The notes beneath the pieces are model-generated. The model was not told the origin of the DNA, did no database searches, and worked only from the letters and a program-made list of their open reading frames with translations. The position numbers were made by a program, and so were the translations under genes. A stretch of DNA of 64,000 bases from Eretmocerus hayati (lineage: Eukaryota > Arthropoda > Insecta > Hymenoptera > Aphelinidae): assembly GCA_029851415.1 (NCBI GenBank), contig CM056743.1, positions 63,580,186 through 63,644,185 of the forward strand, read 5' to 3'. Shown in pieces: positions 1 through 12,345 of the stretch (the first letter of the stretch is position 1; every line of letters starts with the position of its first letter).

Positions 1-23
1 TTAATTTTATTGATCATTCCAAA

Positions 24-322
24 GTACAACATATTACTTGTGAAAGAGTTGCTTAGTTTCAGCGAATCCCAGAATCTAAACTGGAGACGACTGTTCTAGG
101 CACGAACTCTTTTTTGTAAAGTAGAATCATATATAATTGATTGTTGCTTTTCCAGGAATTACATGATGTTCATGGATCAACCATGATGAAATAATGAAAG
201 AAGCAATGATCAATCACTGTACATGATTTGACTTTACAAAACAGAGTTCGTATAATTGCTCGGAGTGTAGATTCTGGGATTTGCTGAAACAAATTGGCTC
301 TTTCACAAGTGATGTATTGCAG
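24..322. repeat. Degenerate foldback (inverted repeat)
   Basis: The left half (ACTTGTGAAAGAG at 36, then an AATCCCAGAATCTA block near 66) returns in reverse complement on the right (CTCTTTCACAAGT at 298-310). The centre is near 175. No reading frame is convincing. It is a MITE-like or foldback relic with about 75-85% arm identity by eye. Confidence 0.6.
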
Positions 323-3300
323 TTGGTAACGATGATTAAAATTCTAGTATGATACTTGTAGAGTAACCATTCATTGTGCATGAATGTACCTGTGAACCCT
401 GAGAAGAATTTCCTAGAGAAGCAATTATGAAAGATCTACTCTAGCGAGGCACAAGATTTTCAGTACAATAACTATTGACTTCGTCATTTGGAATAATTCA
501 ACAAAGTCATTGGGCTGTATTTCTATACTATGTAGGCTCATTGTCAGTAGCTTGAAAAGTCGTTTATGAGTAATTTTGTGTGAGCAAATGCAAGAGTGTT
601 GCATCACCTGTACCATGAAATTTGGAAATTATTTCCTACAAAACAGGCAAATCTTAGGTGGATTCATCATCTTGCTTCCAAATTAACATCATTACAAATT
701 TTTAATGCACTTTTCAATCTTGAGAAGTGTCTTTAAAGCAATTACTTAAAGGTAACTAATAATGAGATACAAAGTTTCTCAAAGCAACCGATACCAATGA
801 CTTTGTCATTAAGTAATCGAACATCTTGGTTCTTGCTCTTGCTCAGTCTCAAAGTTCTCATTTGCCACCACAGCGAAGCCTTCGTAAATGGAGTGAATGC
901 TACCTTCCTAATTGGTTTTCATCTTAGTAAGTCTCTCTTTTCCAGTTGGGAAGTAAAATAAGGAGGAAAGAATCGAAGAGTATTATATGTTCTGCCCAAT
1001 TGACTAAGAAATTGCTGAGTACTAGGACAAACAAAATTCATCTTTGATAGAGATCCATCCATATTGACTCTACAACTATGTTAAGCAAATCTCACACAAT
1101 TAGTCAAAATAGTCTAGAGGTAAATATCACTGTACCATCACATATGGAGTGACTCATGCTTCATACATGAGATAATAATTGTACTTAGTAATTTGCAGAA
1201 TTTTCATGGAACTTTCCATGGATTTTCATTACATGGAACAAGCGATAAATACGATTTTTGCAGGATAATTCCTTACTTTTGTGACGTGGTATTTTAAGTA
1301 CGGGTAACACTCGTTTATTTTTAAGGACTCTTAGCCTAAATCGCAGGTCTCGCGCGCAAAGTTCGGCGAACGCAATTCCAAATTTTAGCTGGAACTCGGC
1401 TTCACTGCATCACTCGTTCTTTTCCTACCTTATTCACCTGAAAATCGAAAGAAGGGGCGGGGGAAATCCACACACGCACTCCAAATAATAAATCAGGATT
1501 CTCAATAATATAATTCGGCCTATATTCTTTACACGTTCCTTTTTCGCGGCGATACATGAATCTACATATGAAAATCCCGATAAATAACGGCCAGAAATAC
1601 TCAAGAAGATTCAATAATCATCATCAGAATGTCTCTCAAATTTCCCTGTCAAACACGAAAATTCACTTCACAATCCTGAAAATACAACGTAAAGTACACT
1701 TCACCAACGGCCTGGGCAATTCGCTATCGGCCTAGTCAATTAGTCAGCGGCCTAGTCGACTTCACTCACGATGTACTCCAAATTCAAGGAGCACGCTGCT
1801 CCGAAATTCACTCACAATGGCCGCTCCACGCTACGAATAATTACCGCGTGGGGACAATGGCCAACTGCTCCAACTTATGGAGCACGAACTCCGCAATTAC
1901 CAGATTTCACTGGCCTGGTATTCCACGATTACTCAGGGTGGCGATCCACCGGGGGTACGGCCTTGCTCGTCGTTGCCGGACGACAGCGACACTGAATTTC
2001 CACGCGACGTTTTCCCCCCAAAAGCACTATATGCTCCGCACACTATGTCTTCACGAGGGTTCACCTCGACTCATCGGCCTCTGGTCACAATATTCTCGGC
2101 CCCCGGGGCGTGCTATTATTTTCCCGCACTGTTCGGCCTTAGCACGTGGTCCCCCACGAGTCCGGATCGGCTGGGAGTCGGCAGGGGTACGCGCGCACGA
2201 GGCTCAAGTTTCGGCCAGGACGAGGGAATTCACATTAATAAAATGAGCAATAAAAGGACTCACCGTTATTTTCCATCACTTTCGATAATTGCAATTCTCT
2301 GATTATGATTTATAAAGACTCTTGAAGTCTCGTGTGCTGTCCTCCGGGACTCCTGGGGAACACACGGCAATTTCACCCGGCGGTGAAGACGAGCGGAGCA
2401 CAAGCACGTGCACGTAAGACAACGTCCGATCCGCAAGTGGCCTAATGGCCGGCTTCTTCTTCAAGTTGGAGTTCCGTCTTCTTCAACGAAGAAGACGCTC
2501 TCTGATTGGCCCAATAAATTCGGTCCGGAACATTGGCAGCACCCTCTATCGGGGCTGCGCGGCAAAGTTTGAAGTACATAAGGGCACATTGTGGCAAGTA
2601 TGCGCAAGGAATTCACGGAATTACACGGCCAAACAGCACGGAAATATATGCACGGCACTGCCTTTGGCCTCCACTCGTACCGTCTTTTATCTCACTTGCA
2701 CCTATAGTAAGCATCGGCCGGCGTGGAGGCGCTGCGCAGCTCGCATTGCCTCCAGTTTCGGCCTTTCACTGCACCCGATATTCGTTACGTGGCCTTGTAT
2801 ACCTATATCTATCCTCGGCCTGTAATACTATAGCTATATAGTACTTCCCATCCATCAGTATATCTATATGGGCCTCTGCACATTCACGGCACGCTTATAT
2901 GTACATAACATACTACTACAATCAGTATCTCGGCCTCACACACCCATATGCATATGTGTGTGTGGTCTGCATCGCGGATTCTCATGCAGAGACCGATGTC
3001 CGGGTCTCTGTATTTTCCCATATCGGCCTGCTCAGGTATACCCGCCCTGAGCCATGCTACACCGTCAGGTAGCGCCATCACACCGGCAGCAACAAGTTGC
3101 CAGTGTGTCGTCTGCAAGACCGTGTGTCAACATCAGCTCCGTCGTCTCGTCCCCTGGTGAGCCATCCGGGCTCACCCGCGTCGGCCTGCGTGTCACCGGT
3201 GTCGGGGGTGACCGCATAAGTACCCGGGTAATGGTGTGCGAGGGCCGATGGTGGCAAGATAACGCGTGGGTGCATGTAGCCTAGGCTGAATGCACGCATA

Positions 3301-3507
3301 ACCACAACACAAACACGAGGCAGCTGATACCGGGTTGCTGTGTATGGGACCTAGGTCCGGATGGCAGCAAGTCCGGTGCGTGATTTACCACGTCAGCAGT
3401 ATCATCATCAGGTCATCGTCATTCGTGCTCGTCGTCCTGGACTTCGTCGCCCTGAGAAGGGCGCCCTGGCCGTAGCGTCTTTTTCATCGTCTGGTGCACG
3501 ATGTGTA
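323..3507. other. Non-coding stretch; GC-rich from about 1.7 kb
   Basis: No protein domain is recognised on either strand. From about 1700 to 3300 the base composition becomes GC-rich and the word CGGCC or GGCCT recurs roughly every 20-90 bases. Overlapping open frames at 1848-2302 and 2445-2841 have no recognisable protein and probably reflect composition. Nothing supports a gene here. Confidence 0.5.
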
Positions 3508-3554
3508 TGCACGTCTTGATTGATTGAATGCGGATTCAATCATCAAGACGTGCA
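3508..3554. repeat. Short near-perfect hairpin
   Basis: The arm TGCACGTCTTGAT...ATTGAAT (3508-3529) pairs with ATTCAATCATCAAGACGTGCA (3534-3554) around a 4-base loop, with only a small TG bulge. It could be a cruciform or transposon relic, or a small-RNA hairpin. Nothing else supports a function. Confidence 0.7.
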
Positions 3555-3951
3555 CTTTCGGTTGAGTGCCCCAAAAGTCGCATGTGATCCCTAGGGGATG
3601 ATTGGTGGGTGCAACACGGGGTCTGCGGGCCCCGGTTGTTACCACCAACATCCTCTGCTCGGCCTATCTTTACGGCGATCATCCGTCCGTCGGCCCGTGA
3701 ATACGGCTATACCCGCTTGCAGCCGTGTAATTCCCACCCCGAGTGCGCAACATAATTGATTAAGCCCATGCGAGGGCACCGTTCCCGTGTCGGACCCGGT
3801 TAGTCCACCCGGGACATAATTCTCCAGAGTCGTCGTCGTCGTAGCCCACCGGCCGATGGTGCGATGACTGCGGCGGTCAGCGGTGCGGATGGGGTTGCCG
3901 GCCTGCAGGCATAGTTGCAGCGGCTTCAACTCGATGTCTCGGCCGTCGTCA

Positions 3952-4040
3952 TCGTCGCCTCGAGCAGCAGCACCTCAACAAAAAAAAGAAGTATTCCCCG
4001 TGAATACTTCGTCTTGAGGTTGCTGCTCGAGGCACGACGA
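3952..4040. repeat. 89-nt hairpin with precursor-like shape
   Basis: The arm GCCTCGAGCAGCAGCACCTCAA (two parts, from 3957) pairs with TTGAGGTTGCTGCTCGAGGC (4014-4033). An inner 9-bp stem GAAGTATTC/GAATACTTC closes a 5-base loop, and an outer TCGTCG/CGACGA pair extends the base beyond a small bulge. Size and pairing resemble a microRNA precursor, but no expression or conservation can be judged from sequence alone. Confidence 0.65.
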
Positions 4041-4345
4041 GAGAATTGCTAAGATTTTGCCCCTAAAACCGCTGTGACGATTTATCATCACACTTTAGAA
4101 GATAAATATTTCGAGGTTGTGCCCAAAACATTGCTCGTCGAGCCGTGAGGAATCATTTTCATAACTTAATTAATAGGGATGATGATATGATACGTAATGA
4201 GGAGGTAGAAAAATCCAAAGACTCACAACATCTTGAACGTAGAACAAAATTTGAATACAATGTGGATATAAGAAGAAGAAAATTGGGACCGTTTTCGGTT
4301 CAGGCTCGTCCAAAGCTCTTTTCATTAGAAGAAGTTGAGACGGTT

Positions 4346-7300
4346 TTACTGGCGAGCTGGTTCAGCAGCAGCTCCTTTTCTAGCTTCATTACTTTGATTT
4401 TTAATGTCCCAGTACAACTTTTCTCTGGCGATAATTTCCATCCTGCCTTGATGGAATTCAGCTCGTTGCTGTCTTCCTTCCTCAGCTCGTTGGATTTTTT
4501 CAGCCTGTTCTGCTTCAGCCCAAGTAACCTTGCGCTTCTTGGCTGGGCGTTCATATTCATCTTCAGAGTGGAAATTTCCTGAAAGGAGATAAGAGTAACG
4601 AGAATTGAGTTTGAGATGTGGGGCTGTTTCTTCTTCATAGAATCGGAATGTAAAATATTTTTGATATTGAAGATGACTTTTTTCTTGAGGAATTGTTATC
4701 CCAGAAGTTTCCAATCAGAGTACAATACTTCCAGTATCATCTCATGTAACTTAACGTCCATGATATTTCACAAAACGTGAAGAGTTTCCATTAAAAATCT
4801 CAGTCCGTAACTGGTTTTCAGAAGAATAAATCACGTGGAATTTGCAGACTTGGATAGCACGTCATTTTCTCTCTATGAGTATTTGTGGGTTTCTTCACCT
4901 TCTTCTCAAAAATTAAAACGTCAAAAATTTTTGAATGAGAGTGCATCCCTTCGAATGTGATCTTATCTGAATTGAAAATGTATTTGTAATGATTTCAAAA
5001 CTTGAAGACTTTTCACATGAGAACCTCCAGGACTACTCGAATTCGGGGCCAACTGTTCAAAGTCGTTTACATCAGCTTTCAAAAGAAAGTATTCTTAATG
5101 ATGGATCAAATCCCCATAGTTGAACCCTCTGTAAAGAAGGGCGAAATTATATAAATTCATGGCAAGAATAATTATCTAGAGGTCTTCATTTAATTTGTTG
5201 TTGAGAAAAATTGTTATTATATCCTAAATTTGGTGACGATTTTGATCGAAAGTTTAGAGCGCGGATCTGAGAATTGCAGGCCTTCAGAATGCAGAAATTG
5301 AAATACACTCTGATATCAAGATTCTCACGAAATTTGGTGATTCCGAAACGAAATCTTCAACCAATTTCGTTACACAATGATTCAATGGAAAGACTTCGAA
5401 AAGATTAGAAAATCTTCGGGTGCACTCTGAAGTTCTTGTAATGAATTTCCGAGACTCCAACTTATCGAGCTGTGAGAGAGAAAAACTAGAGCGAATTCAA
5501 TGTTTATGTGAATATTAATAAGATTAGACAATACTTTCAAAAAGAATAATCAAATCTCACCAAACTCTAGTAAGAGCATGCGAACCACACATGGTCTAAC
5601 AGTGCAAAGGATGGACCCACCTACGATTGCAATACGATACTCAATAAAATCAATTCCAATTATTCATCAGAAACTCGAGCTTCTAATTTTCATCACGAAA
5701 CTGGGCTGCTCTATTAATCTGAGATTACCATCAAGGAATGTGTTTTCAACTCTATTTAAAAGATAGTTCCTAAATTCGTGACTCAATCAGTTACCAACAT
5801 CAAGATTCATGAAGATCAATAGACAGAGCCTGGTCATGTTAAAAAAGAGTGATCAACCCATCTCAGAGAATAAGTAATTCGAAAAAATGTTGCAAAAACT
5901 TATTCCCTTCTGATAATTGTCGATTTTGCTACTTCGCACGTGATTTCGAACTTATTATTGGAAAGTCTCTATCTATAAAATTCATCTAGCAGTTTCCGAC
6001 AAGTTGCATAAGATTACCAACATGAATTTTTGCACAAGTAGTCAAGTAATAACATGGTCAATTACACACATGTATTTCAGGAATAATCTGCATCTCTTTT
6101 CCCATAGACATTATTCGAGAACTATGAATTTCTTCAATCCAATCAACTTTGCTGTTACATTGATCGATAGAATAACCAATTCAATGACTTCAAGAGTTTT
6201 AGTACTAATAATTCATCATATTCATTCAGCTTCAAAATATTTTCGAAAATGTTTCATTGAGAATCTAGATTGCTTCATCTATAGAGATTATTTGAGGATC
6301 AGATGTCTCTCCAGTTGGATAAACTTTGCTGATATATTGAGCTCAGAAATGACTTGTCTGATGACTTTCTAATGAACTATCCAATTAGCCTCGAACTAAT
6401 GTTGGCATGTTCTTGTGTGTAATGTTATTATACATCATAATGGACATAAATGTGGTTCAATTCTCAACAGTATTCACCCGCAACAAAAGTTTCTCTACAC
6501 AATGGACGATATTAGTTCTGTTTCTGATACAAATTCACATTCCCACTACGAAACATCAAACATGTTTGCTTGAACACAGTCCACACATTAGAGACTCTCA
6601 GAGAAATCAGGTCTTGTTCACATCCCTTAATCTATTTGCTAGATGTTCATTCTTACATAATCAAAAAGACATTCAGACACACTTGGTGCCTTTCGTGGGA
6701 AGACTCCAAGAGCATTCATATCTAGTATTATTTCAAACTGTTATTCTGTAAAAAGTTGCCTGTGAAATAAACATACTTCAAACTTATATGTAGAATGCTC
6801 AAAAAAGCTGAAAGAGCCTAGGTGACTTCTAATCAAGAATTTCCATGACTCGATAATTTGGTTATTCACATTGTTACAATATGGTCTGAGTTCTGACCAG
6901 TTCGAAGTGAAATGTTGAAATAGGAACATCAAGATTGAGAAGTAAACCTCAGCGTTGCTTGACCTTGCTCACAAAATGTACTGCGGAAAGAATAACTATG
7001 GTATGTATAACTGTCGTTGTTCTCATTAGAAGCTGATTCTAGGACTGCTTTGTATCTAAATCCTACAGCAGAGTTTGAAACTGAATGTAGGATTGATTCT
7101 TAAATCATACGGCAAAACGATTGTAAAATAGGGATTTGGGATAAGAGAATACCTTTTCATTACTGGCCTATTGTAACAAACTAGTACAGGCAATAACCTG
7201 TAGCTTATAAAAATCACCGGATACCTCATTTACTTGTGACATTGTGTGCTATGTAACGCATACACAAAGAATCAGCCTGGATATATCAGGCCACTATGAA

Positions 7301-10300
7301 AATCTAAAAATCCTCCCAACTTCCAAAATTGGCATGCAGCGCATTTAATGCTTCTGCTACCGCGACTGGCGTGACTGCATAAAATGAATTGAAATAGATA
7401 AAAATTGCGTCGTCTGCTATGCTGTGAAAGGAGGCAGTCCGAAACGGTCTTCGTTTTTGGCAGACCAAATGAACTGAAATTTTTTCTCGCGAAGGATATT
7501 TTGAGCAGTATCGCATCAGATTACTGTCGTTGGAATTTATAAAATATCATACTCGGATATTACGTTGAAAGATTGAAACAAGTATATGCAGACTGCGCCT
7601 GCTGCCTGCAAACGGTTCAAATAAGAGAGTGTGTGTGTGTGTTTGTGTGTGTGTGTGTTTGTGTGTGTGTGTGAGTACGTGTCCGTGCACAATCAAGGAA
7701 ATACGTTTCGACAGATGGGAGCAAGCTGAGGGATTAATGATAACGAAGAAGATTATCGTGGAAAGAATCTTACCTTTGCATTCTTTCATGTGGTTTTCGA
7801 GAATTCCAGACTCGCAATTGTTTGTTCTGCCAGCATTGACGTTATTCAAGGCTTCATCACGTGCAAGGCTCACTGTAGAGAATGAATGATTCAAATATTA
7901 TTCATGCTCGATTTGACAGATTTCAGCGAACGTGAAAATGAAAGAAACTGGGTCTCTTTCAATTTTGTGAGTCCCAAGACCTTCAACAATGAAAACTATG
8001 CACATATCAATAATGAAAAGAAGAATACATCCATGATACTTTCCCACATCCTTATTGAACGACCCAGCTTTTGAGATGTAGTAAGTTTCGGTTTTGATTT
8101 GTTGCGTTTTACATGAGGTGGAGGAAAACTCTTGGGGGTCGACTGCGCAGCACCGTTAGTTTGTTCGACTTTGCCTGTAAAAGATATACCACATTATTTA
8201 TCAAGCCTCAGGAGCGAGATGTGGGTGCATATAAAAAACTGAACTTGTCGAATACCCACAATATGAATTATTTCCAATGCTGTGCTTAGCCGGATTTCTA
8301 TTTTTGAATGAAGAAGCAGCAGGCTTACAAAAACCTCGCTTCCTGGCCAAAGCTGGAGATTGATGAAAGATTAGCTCAATTATAGACCAAATGTATCATG
8401 GAGAGACAAATCGATAGGAACTCACCTTCTTTTTTGTCATTTGCCAATTTTTCATTGCGATCATCAATTATCATTTTTCGGCTCGTAGAGGGCTGAGGAG
8501 ACCTCAACTCAGAGCCGCGGGAATCTTGAACCTCCTTGGATTGATCGTCATTATCAGAATTGTGCATGTCGCCATCAAAAAATTCATTAACATCATCTGC
8601 GTCAAAGCTGAATCGTTGAGATTCATCTTCTGTATTGGGTTCATTTTCAGTGGTCAAATCAACAGTTTCTGAAACTAGAGAGAAAATAGTGAAGAACTAT
8701 CACAAGCACTAATCAAGCTAGTACCAATAGAACAATAAATTGATATTTCAATTACATCATCCTCAGTACTGTGAAGAATCAAGGATTAAATCTGTTTTGT
8801 TTCATGAAATGATAAGACTGAACTTGATCTCGAAATTAGACAAAAGTTATATGTACAATTAGTAAAATTTCCACCTTACCTTCAAAAGCAGCTGTACTGT
8901 CCCAGTCATTTTGCAAAGTGAAGTCTATCGTAGGTTCAATTTTGTGAACCATTGATACCAAGGCCTCATCAGAGGGATCAATTATGTGACCAGGCCCTCC
9001 ACCTGTCATCATAGCCTCAGTTTTAGTTCCCGAGTCTATTTTTCTTACCCTATGGATAAAAAATACTCATGAAACGTTGATGCGATAGATAATCATATCT
9101 TGCGTAATAATAGCAGCTTATTTGCGAGTCAAATTACTGTTTATTTTTCAAGACAACGTTTCGATAGTTATTTTACTATCCTCATCAGGTCTACAAAATA
9201 ATAATACACATAATTGGTAACAGAACGCACAGACGTATCCATAGGTACGGTTCTCGGTTTACCTCAATTTGATGATATTTCAAGCAAGTCTCATGTGAAG
9301 TATCTTTATACTCATCATAATACTGATGAGATTCAAATTTTTTACACCATTTGTCACTCTATTTCGAAGGCTATATTGTGGCATTTCTTGTTATTTCACT
9401 GTCACTGACTAGTTCAACTTCATCATACTATAAAATTCTCAACTAAAAAACTATTTTGACTGATAACTATTGGAGAATAAAAGAGGACATGATGACTAGT
9501 TGTTGATGTATGTGGTAAGTATGAGTCGATATCGATCTGCAATTGATTGATAGGGTAAGTGGTGACATCTAGATGTTGAGCAAGTAAGTCAGATAAACTA
9601 TGATAGGAATCTACTTGATCAACACATTTTAAATTATCATTCACATCATCACTTGTCCCAAAAAAGCAATGGTCTACATTATGGTTGAAAAAGCATTATT
9701 ACTTTCTGACAAAAAATTCCATAATAAGAATATTTCCGATTTCATTCATCAATCACCATGTCAGTAAACGCATCAATCATAATCAACAGGATCAAACCTC
9801 TTCTAATAACCCAATTGCCAGAACCTCTACCAACAATAGAAACGCTTCCATCAACATTAGCTTACCTTATATAGATGGTTTTTACGAGAGTGTCTAAAAA
9901 AAACTCAGTAAATATGGTGTCAAGTGTATACCCAGAGTAACAAATAATCTCCGTTCCTTGATAGTGAGAGGTAAAGATGAGACTGACAGATTAAAAAGGA
10001 AAAATGTGGTTTATAGAATTAGTTGTAAAAATTGTCAGGCAGTGTATGTGGGGGAGACAAAAAGATCGGTTTCCAAAAGAATGAGCGAACATATTGGTGA
10101 TATTGAAAAACTGGAGAAAAAAACTGTTATAAGTGAACACACAAGAAATTTGAAACATGAATTTGATTTTGAACAAGTAAAAATACTGGACTCAGAATGT
10201 AATTGGAGGAAGAGAATAGTATCAGAAATGGTTAATATCAGGATTGAAAAGTATGCTATCAATAAGAAGGAAGACAGTCAGAATATCCATCAAGTTTATG

Positions 10301-11274
10301 CCCCTATTTCACGAAGAATGAGAGAGAAAGAATAATGAGTGAAAGAAACATCACAATACTCTAGTTATCCAGCTTATAAATTCACAATGATGTGTTGATC
10401 AAGTAGATTCCTTTCATAGTTTATCTGACTTACTTGCTTAACATCTAGATGTCACCACATACATCAACAACTAGTCATCATGTCCTCTTTTATTCTCCAA
10501 ATGTTATCAGTCAAAATAGTTTTTTAGTTAAGAATTTTATAGTATGATGAAGTTAAACTAGTCAGTGACAGTGAAATAACAAGAAATGCCACAAAATAGC
10601 CTTCGAAATAGAGTGACAAATGGTGTAAAAAATTTGACTCTCATCAGTATTATGATGAGTATAAAGATACTTCACATGAGACTTGCTTGAAATATCATCA
10701 AATTGAGGTAAACCGAGATCCGTACCTATGGATACGTCTGTGCGTTCTGTTACCAATTATGTGTATTATTATTTTGTAGACCTGATGAGGATAGTAAAAT
10801 AACTATCGAAACGTTGTCTTGAAAAATAAACATTGACTCGCAAATAAGCTGCTATTATTACGCAAAATGTCAATTGAGGCGAGTGACTCTACCATGAAAT
10901 AATCATATCTTTTATCACGAGCAACTACGTACTTAGCCTTTACATTTTTCCAGCATGCCTTTAGATGTTCTGTGCTCCTAGTAGTATATATATCGTGCTC
11001 CAAGCATATGTCCTCATATTCAGCTGTGACATTCTGCCAAGCATCTTTTTTCTCTCGAAGCGAGTAGGAGTCAGTGACAGTACTTTCTATTATGCCCTTA
11101 TATTGGTCGAGGCATGTTAGTAAGATGGCAATTTCTCCGTCGGTGAACGCTGGAGCTCTCGGCTGGGAAGAAAAAAAAGTACATTCTCATAAATACAAAA
11201 TACCGAAAATTCTCATGATATTCAAAAATATGAAAGGATTTTGCGCTCACTTTGGGAGTTTCTTCATCACCCAT
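4346..11274 (-). CDS. Myb/SANT-like DNA-binding domain protein (7 exons)
   Basis: This is probably a host nuclear DNA-binding protein. The exon chain (minus strand) is 11274-11251 (ATG, MGDEETPK), 11162-10933, 9049-8880, 8674-8426, 8174-8040, 7872-7774 and 4578-4346. The phases all fit, giving 380 codons including the stop. Exon 2 has the Myb/SANT-like three-helix pattern (PAFTDGEIAILL ... EHLKACWKNVKAK). Joined to exon 3 it leads into the TGGGP motif typical of insect Myb/SANT-like proteins. Exon 4 is acidic and Ser-rich. The last exon is a charged helix (EQAEKIQRAEEGRQQRAEFH), the usual C-terminal coiled coil. Splice sites for exons 1-4 are strong. The exon 5 donor (GTATCA) and the assignment of exons 6 and 7 to this gene rest on phase and coiled-coil logic and are less sure. 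Intron 2 (9050-10932) carries a Penelope-like insertion. Confidence 0.75.
4579..7773. other. Long last intron, no gene recognised
   Basis: This 3.2-kb AT-rich stretch lies between the last two proposed exons of the Myb/SANT-like gene. Plus-strand open frames at 5578-5766, 6004-6372 and 6407-6751 show no domain. Parts of 6070-6360 look like two degenerate copies of a roughly 180-bp unit. Nothing else is seen. Confidence 0.4.
7629..7673. repeat. (GT)n microsatellite
   Basis: An almost pure GT run with two GTTT interruptions. The frames across it (Cys-Val or His-Thr repeats) are artefacts. Confidence 0.95.
9158..9188 (-). ncRNA. Hammerhead-like core, left terminal repeat
   Basis: On the minus strand CTGATGAG is followed by a 6-bp stem (GATAGT/ACTATC) and CGAAAC. 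This is the catalytic core order of hammerhead ribozymes, which are known from Penelope-like terminal repeats. Stems I and III were not resolved by hand, so activity is unproven. Confidence 0.6.
9685..10335 (+). pseudogene. Penelope-like GIY-YIG endonuclease fragment
   Basis: The downstream part has the GIY-YIG pattern in its Penelope form: VVYRISCKNCQAVYVGET, then KRSVSKRMSEH with the catalytic Arg region, then a conserved His-Glu stretch. Upstream, ISLPYIDGFYESV followed by KYGVKCIPRVTNNLRS matches the linker between reverse transcriptase and endonuclease in this family. The two parts are in different frames, with the break at the run of eight A at 9896-9903. No ATG opens the second part. 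Endonuclease length is near normal; everything N-terminal to the linker is missing or unrecognisable. Confidence 0.8.
10782..10812 (+). ncRNA. Hammerhead-like core, right terminal repeat
   Basis: The same CTGATGAG, 6-bp stem II and GAAAC core as at 9158-9188, here on the plus strand because the terminal repeats are inverted. AGAC just upstream can pair with GTCT just downstream (10816-10819). Confidence 0.6.
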
Positions 11275-11659
11275 TTTCAAGCCGTTAATTGAACAATTAT
11301 CAATAATACTATATGCTCCGTGTGAAGATCTCAGCTACAGCTATACCTGTAAAATAATTCCGTGCATGAGAATTTGAATTATTACCAGCTCCCAAGTAAG
11401 CTGCTAGAAAGTTCTAAAATGTATTTGTATAAAAAGAAGTGGATGAAAAAAAATTACTCATGAGTTACATATAGCTTGTGGACCTCAATACACGAGTCGA
11501 ATAGCTTATTCCCCAAGTACAATCAATGAACCAGATCTTCCCAAGAACTCAAGACAGTAGGCTTGCAGGAAGCAAAGAGAATTCGAGGAAGATGAAAACG
11601 GCCCTCGCGGGAACGGCGCGATAACGCAGTAACACAGAATTCGTCGAAAATGATGCGCA

Positions 11660-12010
11660 AACTGTGTGGCGTCTGAAAATTCGAGAGCTCGATGTAATGG
11701 AGCTTGCAAATTTCTCGGAAGCTCGAAGACGCGTATGCGCGGGCTGTGTGGCGTCTGAGAATTCGAGAGCTCGATGCTTGCGAATTTTTCGGAAGCTCGA
11801 AGACGCGTGAACGCGGGCATGGTGTTGAAAAGTTTCAATACAACGTGCCCGAGCATACGCGTCTTCGAGCTTCCGAGAAATTTGCAAGCATCGAGCTCTC
11901 GAATTCTCAAACGCCACACAGCCCGCGCATACGCGTCTTCGAGCTTCCGAGAAATTCGCAAGCTCCGCCACATCGAGCTCTCGAATTCTCAGACGCCACA
12001 CAGTTCGCGT
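11660..12010. repeat. Inverted satellite-like GC-rich repeat
   Basis: Units of about 73 bp contain GCGTCTGAGAATTCGAGAGC and CTCGGAAGCTCGAAGACGCG. Two units run forward (11660-11830) and about two run in reverse complement (11850-12005) around a centre near 11835. Several frames stay open on both strands because the unit lacks stops; these are not genes. Confidence 0.75.
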
Positions 12011-12189
12011 ATCATTTTCGACGGATTAATTTTCAGAGAATGAATTTCGGTGTTTTTGTTCTAAAAACCAGCAAGCAATGCTGGGTTTGATAGATTTTAC
12101 CAATGGTTAGTGATTTCAGTCATGGCAATTTTTAATATTGATATTGCTGGAAGTTTATTTGATCGTTGCATCAAAACGTTTCCAATTTC

Positions 12190-12345
12190 AACGGCATGGG
12201 CGGGCTTTGTGGCGTCTGAGAATGCGAGAGCTCGATGCTTGCGAATTTCTCGGAAGCTCGAAGACGCGAATGCGCGGGCTGTTTGGCGTCTGAGAATTCG
12301 AGAGCTTGATGAGGAGATCCTGGCGAATTTTCCGGAATCTTAAAG
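12190..12345 (+). repeat. Further forward copies of the 73-bp GC-rich unit
   Basis: Two more copies of the unit at 11660-12010 follow after a 180-bp AT-rich gap. The second copy decays after GAGAGCTTGATGAGG. Confidence 0.7.

Larger units (their letters stand above)
9102..10898. mobile_element. Penelope-like element with inverted terminal repeats
   Basis: Ends of about 500 bp are inverted copies of one another: GCGTAATAATAGCAGC at 9102 and its reverse complement ending near 10864, plus shared blocks inward. The insert is flanked by a 13-bp direct repeat ATAATCATATCTT at 9089-9101 and 10899-10911. About 35 unpaired bases lie at the right end, as is common for Penelope-like elements. The body encodes a GIY-YIG endonuclease fragment, but no reverse transcriptase core is present, so the copy is internally deleted. 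It sits in intron 2 of the Myb/SANT-like gene. Confidence 0.85.

Noticed and set aside
3639..3929. 96-codon minus-strand frame
   Set aside because: Short, GC-rich and without a recognised domain or splice context.
7547..7894. Open frame with long His-Thr repeats
   Set aside because: The repeats come from the GT microsatellite. Only its first 33 codons (7872-7774) are kept, as a putative exon bounded by good splice sites.
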